Assembly: GCA_019310865.1 (NCBI GenBank)
Contig: JAFDDL010000067.1
Span: 1 to 11,442, forward strand
Length of the DNA: 11,442 nucleotides
DNA from: Deltaproteobacteria bacterium
Lineage (GTDB): Bacteria; Desulfobacterota; Desulfobacteria; Desulfobacterales; JAFDDL01
Reading direction: 5' to 3'
The stretch's first letter is position 1; every line of letters starts with the position of its first letter. The translations under genes and the position numbers were made by a program. The notes beneath the pieces were generated by a model. It did not search any database, had not been told where the DNA came from, and worked only from the letters and a program-made list of their open reading frames with translations. Positions 1 through 6,595 of this stretch are shown piece by piece.

Positions 1-1
1 C

Positions 2-397
2 ATCAGTGTGGCAGATGCCCTCTATGAAAAAGGTTTTTATTCAGCCGGTGAGATCGCCTGTAGCTCTGTTGAAGAACTTGACCAGGTTCGGGGGCTTTCA
101 TCTGAAGATGCGGCGTTACTGGTTGAAAACGCAAAGCAATACATTGAAGAGATAGAAACTCAAAAAAGTATTTCTGATGATTCGGATGATCTGGAAGACT
201 CGGATAATTCGGAAGACTCGGATAATTCGGAAGATTCGGATAATTCGGAAGATTCGGAAGATTCGGATAACTCGGATGACTCGGATGACTCGGATGATCC
301 GGAAGCGACCTCTCAACCACAACCAGAGGATTTGCCGAACACTGATGAAGAATTGGCAGAAACGCAATCAGATGATCGAGAGGATCAATCAGCATAA
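2..397 (+). CDS. nusA: Transcription termination/antitermination factor NusA, C-terminal part (5' end outside window)
   Basis: The gene enters from the left edge already in frame and stops at TAA 395-397, giving 131 visible codons. The first ~50 residues fit the C-terminal helix-hairpin-helix repeat of long NusA proteins (VADALYEKGFYSAGEI, then a VEELDQVRGLS-type second half). The S1 and KH RNA-binding domains would lie outside the window. NusA binds RNA polymerase and modulates pausing, termination and antitermination. A 42-residue tract of Ser-Asp/Glu-Asp/Asn triplets follows (codons 173-298), then an acidic, Gln/Pro-containing end (EDLPNTDEEL...DDREDQSA). The helical part matches the family; the Ser/Asp tail is not a standard NusA domain. 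Identity is supported both by this domain and by infB next door, the usual nusA-infB order. Because only the end is seen, full length and start are unknown. Confidence 0.88.
   Translation: MSVADALYEKGFYSAGEIACSSVEELDQVRGLSSEDAALLVENAKQYIEEIETQKSISDDSDDLEDSDNSEDSDNSEDSDNSEDSEDSDNSDDSDDSDDPEATSQPQPEDLPNTDEELAETQSDDREDQSA
172..297 (+). repeat. 9-bp tandem repeat encoding the NusA Ser/Asp tail
   Basis: Fourteen consecutive 9-bp units with consensus YTCGGANRA run without interruption inside the nusA reading frame. Each encodes one triplet: SDD, SED, SDN, or LED once. An 18-bp higher-order unit, ctcggataattcggaaga (SDNSED), occurs twice exactly at 199-216 and 217-234, and once more with one change at 235-252. 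The tract encodes 19 Asp, 5 Glu, 13 Ser, 4 Asn and 1 Leu. Since the unit is a multiple of three, gain or loss of units by slippage would keep the frame. Confidence 0.93.
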
Positions 398-451
398 TCG
401 GTAGGAAAATGTTGTCGCGTTATATTCACACTGTTAACCCGGTGACCGATT
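396..451 (+). other. Short gap between nusA and infB with a weak inverted repeat
   Basis: The 90 bases between the nusA stop and the infB start contain AATCGGT (396-402, overlapping the stop codon) and its exact reverse complement ACCGATT (445-451). These are separated by 42 bases. A 7-bp stem with so long a loop may be chance. There is no T-run after it, so it does not look like an intrinsic terminator. I see no convincing promoter in the gap. Confidence 0.25.
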
Positions 452-476
452 GCATGGACCTGAGTGATAGGTATTG

Positions 477-483
477 AAGGGGG
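477..483 (+). promoter_or_regulatory. Ribosome binding site that fixes the infB start
   Basis: AAGGGGG lies 4 bases before ATG 488. An in-frame GTG at 464 would add eight residues. The ATG is preferred because the purine-rich site is correctly placed for it and because IF2 proteins of this type begin with [14 protein letters not shown] sequence. Confidence 0.75.
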
Positions 484-487
484 ACGA

Positions 488-3277
488 ATGGCCAAGATCA
501 GGGTATTTGAGCTTGCCAGAGAATTAAATATCACGACCAGAGAGCTTCTTGGGAAGATGGGAGAGCTTGAGATTGAGGTGAAAAGCCACATGAGTTCTCT
601 GGAAGACGATGTGATTTCCCGTATCAAAGAGAGCCTTTTCGGGAAAGAGAAAAAAAATGTGGAAGAAACCCGGGTAAGGCCAACGGTCATTCGCCGTCGA
701 CGCAAGGCCGTGGTCAAAAAACCGGCGGAAACGAAGCCGCAGGCTGAGACGGTTGAACCTGACGGGGTCAAAGAGCCGACGGCACTTGTTGAAGATGTCG
801 CAGCTGTTGAAAGTGCACCGGAGAAAACGGAACCGATCCCGGTAACTGAAGCAACTGCAGCCCAAGAGGCAACACCGGAGGGCACTGAATCAGCAGCAGC
901 AGTCGAGGGCCAACCGGCTGAACCGACCGCTGAAGAACCCACTGAAATTGCGGCAGATTCTACCGTGCAGGCGCAAAAGCCGACTTCCGAAGAAACGGCT
1001 GCCCAAGACATCGTTTCACAAGAAGTCCCGGAAACAGTCGTCGATTTAAAAGATAAAAAGCCGTCCGAATCGATTGCTGAGACGCCGGCTGAGCAGAAAG
1101 TCGATGCAGAAACCCCGAAAGCCAAGAAAGCCAAGAAAAAGGGTAAACGTGAAGCAGCTGCGAAAATTATCCAACTGCCTGTCGAACCGGTGACGCCGGA
1201 GCCCACGGAACAAAAGGAAACCAAAACAGGCGCTGCAAAACGACGATCCGGATACGCGACGGCGAGAAAAGGTGGTGTTCGGACAATGCCCGAACCGGCT
1301 CAGATGCCGGCAAAGGAAAAAAAGAAGGGCAAGCGGGCCAAAAAAGCAGAAGAACCCGGTCAGGATAAGCGGTTCTTCAAGAAAAAAATTTCCTTTCGAA
1401 GGCGCGAAGTGGTGGAAGGCGCCGCGCTTTTCACTGGTGAAAAGCGGGGGCAAAAGGGACGCAAGAAGGGCAGAGCCAAACAGGCACCAGCAGAAAAAAC
1501 ACAAATTACCGTTGCAAAGGCGATCAAGCGGCGAATTAAAATCGATGATACCATCGTATTGTCGGAGCTGGCAAAACGAATGGGCATTAAAGCAGGGGAT
1601 ATGATTAAAACCCTCATGGGTATGGGGGTGATGGCAACGGTAAACCAGACCATCGATTTTGACACGGCCGTGCTGGTGGCTGGTGAATTCGATTATGAGG
1701 TTGAACGGGCCAGCTTCGAAGAAGGCACCATCATCAAAGAGCAGATCGATGATCCGGAAAAACTGCTTCCCAGGCCGCCCGTTGTGACCATCATGGGACA
1801 TGTGGATCATGGTAAGACGTCTTTGCTCGATGTGATTCGCAAAACTCGAATTACTGAGCGTGAGGCCGGTGGCATTACCCAGCACATCGGTGCCTACTAC
1901 GTGAAGACCAGCAAGGGCCATATCGTATTTTTGGATACGCCCGGCCATGAGGCCTTTACGGCTATGCGGGCTAGGGGCGCCAAGGTGACGGACCTGGTGG
2001 TCCTGGTGGTCGCGGCGGACGACGGCGTGATGCCCCAGACCGTTGAAGCCATCAACCATGCCAAGGCCTCTGAAGTTCCCATCATCGTGGCGGTCAACAA
2101 GATTGACAAGGCCGATGCAGAGCCGGATCGTGTCCAACGTCAGCTTGCGGAAATCGGGCTGACACCTGAAGATTGGGGCGGGGAAACCATTTATGTGAAC
2201 GTGTCCGCCAAACAGAACCAGGGCATCGATGATCTGCTTGATATGATTCTGCTTCAGGCCGAAATGTTTGAACTCAAGGCCGACCCGAATCGACTGGCCG
2301 TTGGCCATGTTGTGGAGGCCAAACTCGATGCCGGCAGAGGCCCGGTTGCAACGGTGCTAATACAAAAGGGCACCTTACGTTCCGGAGATGTGGTGGTTTG
2401 TGGTGTCCATTACGGGAAGGTCCGCGCCCTGTTAAATGATCGAGGACAGCAATTAGCCGACGCCGGACCGTCCATACCCGTGGAGGTAATCGGCCTGTCG
2501 GGTGTACCGGTGGCCGGCGATGAGATCATTGCCCTGGAGGATGAAAAGAGCGCCAAACAAATCAGTGAACACCGAATTCAAAAACAGCGATCCCTTGAGC
2601 TGGCGAAAAACAGTCGTATGAGCCTCGACAAACTTTTTGAAAAAATGCAGGAAGGCGAGGTCAAGGATCTGAACTTGATCATCAAGGCAGACGTGGATGG
2701 TTCCACCGAAGCGCTGAGAGATTCCCTGGTGAAGCTGTCCAACGAGGAAGTTCAAATCAATGTCCGGCACGCGGCTACGGGAACCATCACTGAATCGGAC
2801 GTATCTTTGGCGGCGGTTTCAGATGCCATTATCATCGGGTTCAATGTGCGGCCCAATCCCAAAGTGTCTGAAATGGCCCAGGAAGAAAATGTGGATATGC
2901 GGTTTTACACGGTCATCTACGATGTCATCAAAGAGGTCAAGGCCGCCATTCTCGGCATGATGGCACCCACCTTTGAGGAGCGCGTCCTGGGCCGGGCCGA
3001 AGTTCGAGAGGTGTTTCATGTGCCCAAAGTCGGCGCCATTGCCGGGTGTTATGTTACGGATGGTAAGATCGAGAGGGGAAAAAATATTCGCGTGTTAAGA
3101 GATGGCGTCATTCAGTATGAGGGGCAGGTGGCTTCCCTCAGGCGGTTTAAAGACGATGCCAAGGAAGTGCAAAGTGGTTATGAATGCGGAATCGGTGTTT
3201 CCAACTACAATGATATCAAAGTGGGTGATGCGCTGGAATGTTTCTATCTGGAAGAGATAAAACCGGTGCTGGAGTAA
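488..3277 (+). CDS. infB: Translation initiation factor IF-2
   Basis: IF2 is the GTPase that places initiator fMet-tRNA on the 30S subunit and promotes 50S joining. The product is 929 residues, close to other long proteobacterial IF2s. Residues 1-52 form an N-terminal IF2 domain ([20 protein letters not shown]). About 60-335 is a low-complexity linker rich in Ala, Glu, Pro, Thr and Lys. A second IF2 N domain spans roughly 335-410 ([20 protein letters not shown]). The G domain has all motifs: G1 GHVDHGKT 437-444, G2 GGITQH 461-466, G3 DTPGH 483-487, G4 NKID 537-540 and G5 SAK 573-575. The beta-barrel domain II, domain III and the fMet-tRNA-binding C-terminal domain follow to the end ([20 protein letters not shown]). 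The linker is acidic at about 85-210 and strongly basic at about 210-345. The stop TAA lies within the left end of the palindrome that follows. Confidence 0.98.
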   Translation: MAKIRVFELARELNITTRELLGKMGELEIEVKSHMSSLEDDVISRIKESLFGKEKKNVEETRVRPTVIRRRRKAVVKKPAETKPQAETVEPDGVKEPTALVEDVAAVESAPEKTEPIPVTEATAAQEATPEGTESAAAVEGQPAEPTAEEPTEIAADSTVQAQKPTSEETAAQDIVSQEVPETVVDLKDKKPSESIAETPAEQKVDAETPKAKKAKKKGKREAAAKIIQLPVEPVTPEPTEQKETKTGAAKRRSGYATARKGGVRTMPEPAQMPAKEKKKGKRAKKAEEPGQDKRFFKKKISFRRREVVEGAALFTGEKRGQKGRKKGRAKQAPAEKTQITVAKAIKRRIKIDDTIVLSELAKRMGIKAGDMIKTLMGMGVMATVNQTIDFDTAVLVAGEFDYEVERASFEEGTIIKEQIDDPEKLLPRPPVVTIMGHVDHGKTSLLDVIRKTRITEREAGGITQHIGAYYVKTSKGHIVFLDTPGHEAFTAMRARGAKVTDLVVLVVAADDGVMPQTVEAINHAKASEVPIIVAVNKIDKADAEPDRVQRQLAEIGLTPEDWGGETIYVNVSAKQNQGIDDLLDMILLQAEMFELKADPNRLAVGHVVEAKLDAGRGPVATVLIQKGTLRSGDVVVCGVHYGKVRALLNDRGQQLADAGPSIPVEVIGLSGVPVAGDEIIALEDEKSAKQISEHRIQKQRSLELAKNSRMSLDKLFEKMQEGEVKDLNLIIKADVDGSTEALRDSLVKLSNEEVQINVRHAATGTITESDVSLAAVSDAIIIGFNVRPNPKVSEMAQEENVDMRFYTVIYDVIKEVKAAILGMMAPTFEERVLGRAEVREVFHVPKVGAIAGCYVTDGKIERGKNIRVLRDGVIQYEGQVASLRRFKDDAKEVQSGYECGIGVSNYNDIKVGDALECFYLEEIKPVLE

Positions 3278-3435
3278 GGTTCGCGCAGAAATTAATTCAC
3301 AATTTTAGGTGTTGAGGCGCCCAGCTGGCAAGGCACGAAACTTAAAGAATATCAGGATATTCTGTATTTTCGTAACGCCGTCAGATGGGATGAATCGACA
3401 CATAAAATGTGAAGTTATTTATGCGCGAGCCCTTA
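3275..3435. repeat. Long imperfect palindrome, likely non-coding MITE/ERIC-like element, between infB and ylxP
   Basis: Almost the whole infB-ylxP gap folds back on itself about an apex at 3354/3355. Pairing blocks, outside to inside, are: 3275-3279 with 3431-3435; 3281-3287 (TCGCGCA) with 3422-3428; 3289-3292 with 3417-3420; 3296-3301 (TTCACA) with 3408-3413; 3303-3307 with 3403-3407; 3309-3315 with 3395-3401 (one G-T); 3320-3329 with 3380-3389 (one mismatch, one G-T); 3332-3334 with 3377-3379; 3335-3340 (ACGAAA) with 3368-3373; 3346-3353 (AGAATATC) with 3356-3363. By hand count about 59 Watson-Crick pairs and 3 wobbles form over ~77 positions per arm. The ends read TA-AGG and CCT-TA. There is no credible gene inside and no T-run typical of a terminator. 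The palindrome is seen directly. Mobility is inferred from its size, TA ends and placement, by analogy with ERIC, Correia and IS630-derived MITEs. Confidence 0.85.
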
Positions 3436-3451
3436 GGTTGATAGGGGTAAT

Positions 3452-3739
3452 ATGGTTGTTGGACTTGGACTCATTACGCTCAGATTGCATGATTGCAGAT
3501 CGCTGAAAGGCAAACGACGAGTGGTTAAGGCAATCATCAACCAGCTTCGCAACCGGTTCAATGTTTCTGCCGCGGAAGTCGGGGCCAATGATATTCACCA
3601 GCGTGCAGAGATCGGGCTTGCGGTGGTCGGCAACGATCGGACGCGCGTGAATTCCAAATTGGATAAGATGTTTAACCTGGTCGATGACATGGGGCTTGCC
3701 GAGATCCTTGACAGCCAGATGGAGATGATCAACCTATGA
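3452..3739 (+). CDS. ylxP: DUF503 family protein (YlxP-like)
   Basis: This 95-residue protein matches the small DUF503/YlxP family, found between infB and rbfA in many bacteria; that is its position here. Visible hallmarks are an N-terminal beta strand (MVVGLGLITLRLHDCRSLK), the SLKGKRRVVKAI segment, and the conserved NRFNVSAAEVGANDIHQRAEIG region, where many homologues have DLWQRA. YlxP has been linked to ribosome assembly or translation by neighbourhood and homologue studies, but its exact biochemical role is not visible here. AGGGG at 3443-3447 sits 4 bases before the ATG and lies just outside the palindrome, so the ribosome binding site is intact. The last four bases overlap the rbfA start (ATGA), which suggests translational coupling. 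Confidence 0.88.
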   Translation: MVVGLGLITLRLHDCRSLKGKRRVVKAIINQLRNRFNVSAAEVGANDIHQRAEIGLAVVGNDRTRVNSKLDKMFNLVDDMGLAEILDSQMEMINL

Positions 3740-4110
3740 AGTCCTTTCCAAGAGCTGATCGCGTAAGCGCCCAAATTCAGAAGGTTTTGGCGGAGGTATT
3801 AAGAAAAAAAATTAAAGATCCCCGACTTGAGGCGGTGGTCATTACGGCCGTTAAAATGGCCCAGGATATCAAATCGGCGCGGGTCTATTATGCTGTTTCC
3901 GGAAGCCGGCATGCCAGAGAGCAGGCCGGCCGGGGATTTGATGATGCGCGGGGCTATATTAAGCGGCTGCTGGCCAAAAAGCTCGGACTTCGGTATATGC
4001 CCGAGGTCAGATTTTTTTATGACGAATCAATTGACTATGGTGACCACATAGACAGCCTTCTTAAGACGGTACATGTTGATGATGAAACAAATAATACATC
4101 AGCTGAGTAA
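3736..4110 (+). CDS. rbfA: 30S ribosome-binding factor RbfA
   Basis: RbfA is a small KH-fold protein that binds immature 30S subunits near the 5' end of 16S rRNA and helps late maturation and cold adaptation. The 124-residue product is of normal length. It shows the family pattern: an N-terminal helix (RADRVSAQIQKVLAEVLRKKIKDPRL), the ITAVKMAQDIKSARVYYAV strand region, and the C-terminal DESIDYGDHIDSLLKTVH block. The start ATG overlaps the ylxP stop as ATGA, with GGAG at 3720-3723 upstream. The 3' end overlaps the start of nrnA by about 30-38 bases, depending on which nrnA ATG is used. Confidence 0.96.
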   Translation: MKSFPRADRVSAQIQKVLAEVLRKKIKDPRLEAVVITAVKMAQDIKSARVYYAVSGSRHAREQAGRGFDDARGYIKRLLAKKLGLRYMPEVRFFYDESIDYGDHIDSLLKTVHVDDETNNTSAE

Positions 4111-5137
4111 CAGCGATCATATTTTTATTGCAACGCATGCCAATCCGGACGGCGATGCAATCGGATCGCTGATTGCCATGGGATTGGCGCTCGACGCTCT
4201 GGGAAAAGATACCACGCTGTACTGTGAGAGCTCCATTCCGGCGGTGTATCGGTTCCTGCCCAATGTGAATCGAATTACGCATCATGTGCCGGCCGGTGCT
4301 CGGTATGACGCGGCGTTGATTTTGGATTGCGGAAGCCTGGAGCGAATTGGTGAACCGGCGGATCGAATCAGCCAGGTTTCAGTTATTATCAATGTCGATC
4401 ATCATTATACCAATAGCGGTTTTGGTCACCTGCATTATATCGCACCGTCTGCATGCGCGACGACGGAGATTGTGTATCAACTCATCAAGGCGCTGGGTGT
4501 TTCATTGAACCAGTCCATGGCAACCTGCATTTATACCGGCATACTGACGGACACCGGTTCATTCAGGTTCTCCAACACCAACCGGGCGGCATTTTTCATT
4601 TGTGACGAGATGGTTGGATTGGGTGTGAAACCGGATCTCATTGCCCAGTTCGTCTACGGAACCTACTCACTGGGGCGATTGAAATTGCTGAATATGGCGC
4701 TTGATTCCATTGAAATATCGCCCAATGGACAGCTTTCTCTTATGGTGGTTACCCGGGAAATGATGAATCAGACCGGAACCGATCCGTTTGATGCCGACGG
4801 GTTGATCAATTACGCCCGGAGTATCGAAAACGTAAAGCTTGCGGCAATGATACAGTCGCAATACGACGATAGACAGAAAAATGGGGATCCTGCCGGGTTT
4901 CATGTCAGCCTGCGATCCAACGGATCGGTCGACGCAGCGGCCGTTGCCGGCCTGTTCGGCGGCGGTGGTCATTTTTCGGCAGCTGGATTTCATATCGATG
5001 CAACGCTGGTGCAGGTGAAGAAACGGCTGTTTGATTTGGCAATGACATTGGAACGTTGGGAACCCAAAGTGTGCGTGATTCCCGAATGGGAACGACTGGT
5101 GGACAACAGCGGTGAAAGAAAAACCGGATTACTTTAA
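4073..5137 (+). CDS. nrnA: DHH/DHHA1 phosphoesterase, NrnA-type oligoribonuclease / pAp phosphatase
   Basis: NrnA-type enzymes hydrolyse 2-5 nt RNA fragments and dephosphorylate pAp, using metal ions in the cytoplasm. The 354-residue product carries the DHH motifs: THANPDGDAIGS at 21-32, LDCGSLERIG, and VDHH at 108-111. It ends in a DHHA1 domain with the GGGGH signature at 296-300 (followed by FSAAGF). The order rbfA-nrnA-truB is common in several phyla and supports the NrnA assignment over RecJ, which is much longer. Three in-frame ATGs (4073, 4079, 4082) compete; the upstream AAGACGG is a poor ribosome binding site, best spaced for 4079 or 4082. Starting at 4082 places the first motif at the family's usual distance. 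The start lies inside rbfA and the end overlaps truB by 26 bases. Which substrate matters most in this organism cannot be read from sequence. Confidence 0.9.
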   Translation: MLMMKQIIHQLSNSDHIFIATHANPDGDAIGSLIAMGLALDALGKDTTLYCESSIPAVYRFLPNVNRITHHVPAGARYDAALILDCGSLERIGEPADRISQVSVIINVDHHYTNSGFGHLHYIAPSACATTEIVYQLIKALGVSLNQSMATCIYTGILTDTGSFRFSNTNRAAFFICDEMVGLGVKPDLIAQFVYGTYSLGRLKLLNMALDSIEISPNGQLSLMVVTREMMNQTGTDPFDADGLINYARSIENVKLAAMIQSQYDDRQKNGDPAGFHVSLRSNGSVDAAAVAGLFGGGGHFSAAGFHIDATLVQVKKRLFDLAMTLERWEPKVCVIPEWERLVDNSGERKTGLL

Positions 5138-6065
5138 ACCGGATGCGCTCAAACCGCAGACACAGTCAAGTGGCTTTCTGATCCTTGATAAACCGGCGGG
5201 GATGAGCTCTGCCAAACTGGTTTCTGTTGTAAAAAAGACACTGGGTGTTCGGAAAATGGGCCATACCGGCACCTTGGATCCATTTGCCACCGGTGTCATG
5301 GTTTGCTGTGTAAACCAGGCGACAAAGCTGGCCCAATATTTCCTGGTTGGTTCCAAGTCGTATGAGGCGACCCTTTGTCTGGGAGTTGAAACCGACACCC
5401 AGGACGCAACGGGGCAGGTGGTGGCCACCAGCAACCGGACAGATATTCCCAAAGAGACCATTCGCCTGACGCTGTCGCAGTTTGTGGGGCAAATTGAGCA
5501 GGTTCCGCCGGTTTACTCAGCACTGAAGCACAAGGGCAAGCCCTTGTATCGGCTGGCAAGGCAGGGCGCACCGATACGAAAGCCGGCCCGACCGGTGCAG
5601 ATTCATGCGCTCCGGATTCTGGATATGAATTTGCCACTGGTTCGCTTTTCGGTTTCCTGCGGCGCGGGGACATACATCCGGACCCTGTGCCACGATATCG
5701 GTTTGGTGCTCGAGTGCGGGGGGCATTTGAAGCACTTGGTTCGAACGGAATCCTGTGGATTCAAATTATCGGATGCCATATCGCTGGCCACTGTGAAACG
5801 GGTGAACCGTTTCGACCCGGACCAGCTCCGTATGGTATCCATGGCGGATGCTTTGATGGAATATCCGGAATGGATTGCAGACAACCGCCTGGCCCAAAAG
5901 ATTCGATTTGGGCAACCGGTCGGCCCTGAGGATTTCGGTCAATCGGCAGATAGCGGGGGAAAAAATTATATCAAAGTTGTTGACACGAATCGCCGTCTGT
6001 TAGCAGTATTGAGATCGGTGGAAAATGAACGTGTTTATGAATATGGCTGTGTGCTCAACCCGTGA
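5112..6065 (+). CDS. truB: tRNA pseudouridine(55) synthase TruB
   Basis: TruB converts U55 in the T-loop of elongator tRNAs to pseudouridine and acts as a tRNA-folding chaperone. The 317-residue product has the first family motif GFLILDKPAGMSS (21-33) and the catalytic loop GHTGTLDPFATG (50-61), with D56 the expected catalytic aspartate. It continues with the KSYEATLCLGVETDTQDATG segment, the QVPPVYSALKHKGKPLYRLAR tRNA-binding region and GTYIRTLCHDIG. The last ~60 residues resemble the C-terminal PUA-like extension of bacterial TruB. The GTG start is preceded by TGGTGGA at 5097-5103 and lies within nrnA, consistent with coupled translation. No later start is possible without losing the first motif. 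Confidence 0.97.
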   Translation: MKEKPDYFKPDALKPQTQSSGFLILDKPAGMSSAKLVSVVKKTLGVRKMGHTGTLDPFATGVMVCCVNQATKLAQYFLVGSKSYEATLCLGVETDTQDATGQVVATSNRTDIPKETIRLTLSQFVGQIEQVPPVYSALKHKGKPLYRLARQGAPIRKPARPVQIHALRILDMNLPLVRFSVSCGAGTYIRTLCHDIGLVLECGGHLKHLVRTESCGFKLSDAISLATVKRVNRFDPDQLRMVSMADALMEYPEWIADNRLAQKIRFGQPVGPEDFGQSADSGGKNYIKVVDTNRRLLAVLRSVENERVYEYGCVLNP

Positions 6066-6132
6066 ATCAGTCATGGGTGGACACAACAAAAAAAAGTTTT
6101 GAATAAATTATGAATTGGGAGGCGAAAAGAAA

Positions 6133-6402
6133 GTGGCATTAACGATACAAGACAAAAAGGCGTTGATTGATCAATATAAACTCCATGAAGCGGATACCGG
6201 TTCTCCGGAGGTACAAATCGGACTGCTGACATACCGGATTTCATATCTGACCGATCACCTGAAGACTCATAAAAAAGACCACCACTCCCGCAGGGGGCTT
6301 TTGATACTGGTCGGCAGGCGGCGGCGGCTTTTGAATTATGTGAAGAGCAAGGATGTGAAGCGGTATCGGTCCCTTATCGAAACGCTTGGTTTACGAAGAT
6401 AA
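6133..6402 (+). CDS. rpsO: 30S ribosomal protein uS15 (S15)
   Basis: S15 is a primary 16S rRNA-binding protein of the 30S platform. The 89-residue product has the standard length and the family's helical core: [20 protein letters not shown], then [14 protein letters not shown], the invariant [16 protein letters not shown] segment, and the C-terminal LGLRR. The start is taken as GTG 6133 because family members begin MALT and because GGGAGG at 6117-6122 is spaced for it. A TTG at 6115 in the same frame would add six residues and overlap that site. The 67-base gap after truB contains an A-rich run but no clear terminator. In other bacteria S15 represses its own mRNA; any such site here is not recognisable by eye. 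Confidence 0.97.
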   Translation: MALTIQDKKALIDQYKLHEADTGSPEVQIGLLTYRISYLTDHLKTHKKDHHSRRGLLILVGRRRRLLNYVKSKDVKRYRSLIETLGLRR

Positions 6403-6595
6403 CACGACGGAAGTCGTCCGTTCAATTCAAAAGGAAGATTCGGTTGTTATCCTTAACCCCCTTATCGTTGCATGCATGGTGCAAGCAACGGTTGCCCGTG
6501 GTTGATCGCGTGCGAACCGATTTTCACTCATTCGCAAGATGCTGTTGATCCCTTTTGGTGTTCTGTTGTCGGCGAAGTCGAATTAGGAGATAAAT
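6403..6595 (+). other. rpsO-pnp intergenic leader with small hairpins
   Basis: This 193-base region has no convincing gene. Just after the rpsO stop, ACGAC (6404-6408) pairs with GTCGT (6413-6417) across a GGAA loop. Further on, CGTTGC (6466-6471) pairs with GCAACG (6485-6490) across 13 bases. The same GCAAC is also followed at once by complementary GTTGC (6491-6495), so pairings compete. No strong T-run follows, so neither looks like an intrinsic terminator. In Escherichia coli the corresponding leader carries an RNase III-processed hairpin through which PNPase represses itself. A similar role here is only an inference from position. Confidence 0.4.
6584..6590 (+). promoter_or_regulatory. 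Ribosome binding site of pnp
   Basis: TAGGAGA ends 5 bases before ATG 6596. It is a strong Shine-Dalgarno site at good spacing and fixes the pnp start. Confidence 0.8.

Noticed and set aside
172..297. Could the repeat be a CRISPR array or an origin iteron array?
   Set aside because: Units are 9 bp, contiguous without spacers, in frame within nusA and encode a continuous acidic tail.
3..395. Minus-strand frames with PNLPNYPSL- or IRIFRIIR-like repeats
   Set aside because: They are readings of the NusA 9-bp repeat in other frames; the + strand frame continues the NusA helix-hairpin-helix domain.
385..2308. Long minus-strand open frames (385-1224 and 1046-2308) opposite infB
   Set aside because: They lie antisense to a clearly real IF2 gene. 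Their translations are low-complexity mirrors of its Ala/Glu/Lys-rich linker and show no domain of their own.
3320..3389. Palindrome core as a simple intrinsic terminator of infB
   Set aside because: No T-run follows on either strand and the symmetry extends far beyond a terminator, so a terminator role alone does not explain it.
3309..3506. A 65-codon frame across the palindrome and the start of ylxP
   Set aside because: It overlaps ylxP in another frame, lies mostly in the palindrome and encodes nothing recognisable.
6078..6109. Possible rpsO promoter: TGGACA at 6078-6083 and TAAATT at 6104-6109
   Set aside because: The spacer is 20 bases and the -10 match only four of six, too weak to call.
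6491..6530. tRNA-like look of the GGTTG...GCGAACCG stretch before pnp
   Set aside because: No cloverleaf can be built: no acceptor stem, anticodon arm or T-loop consensus.
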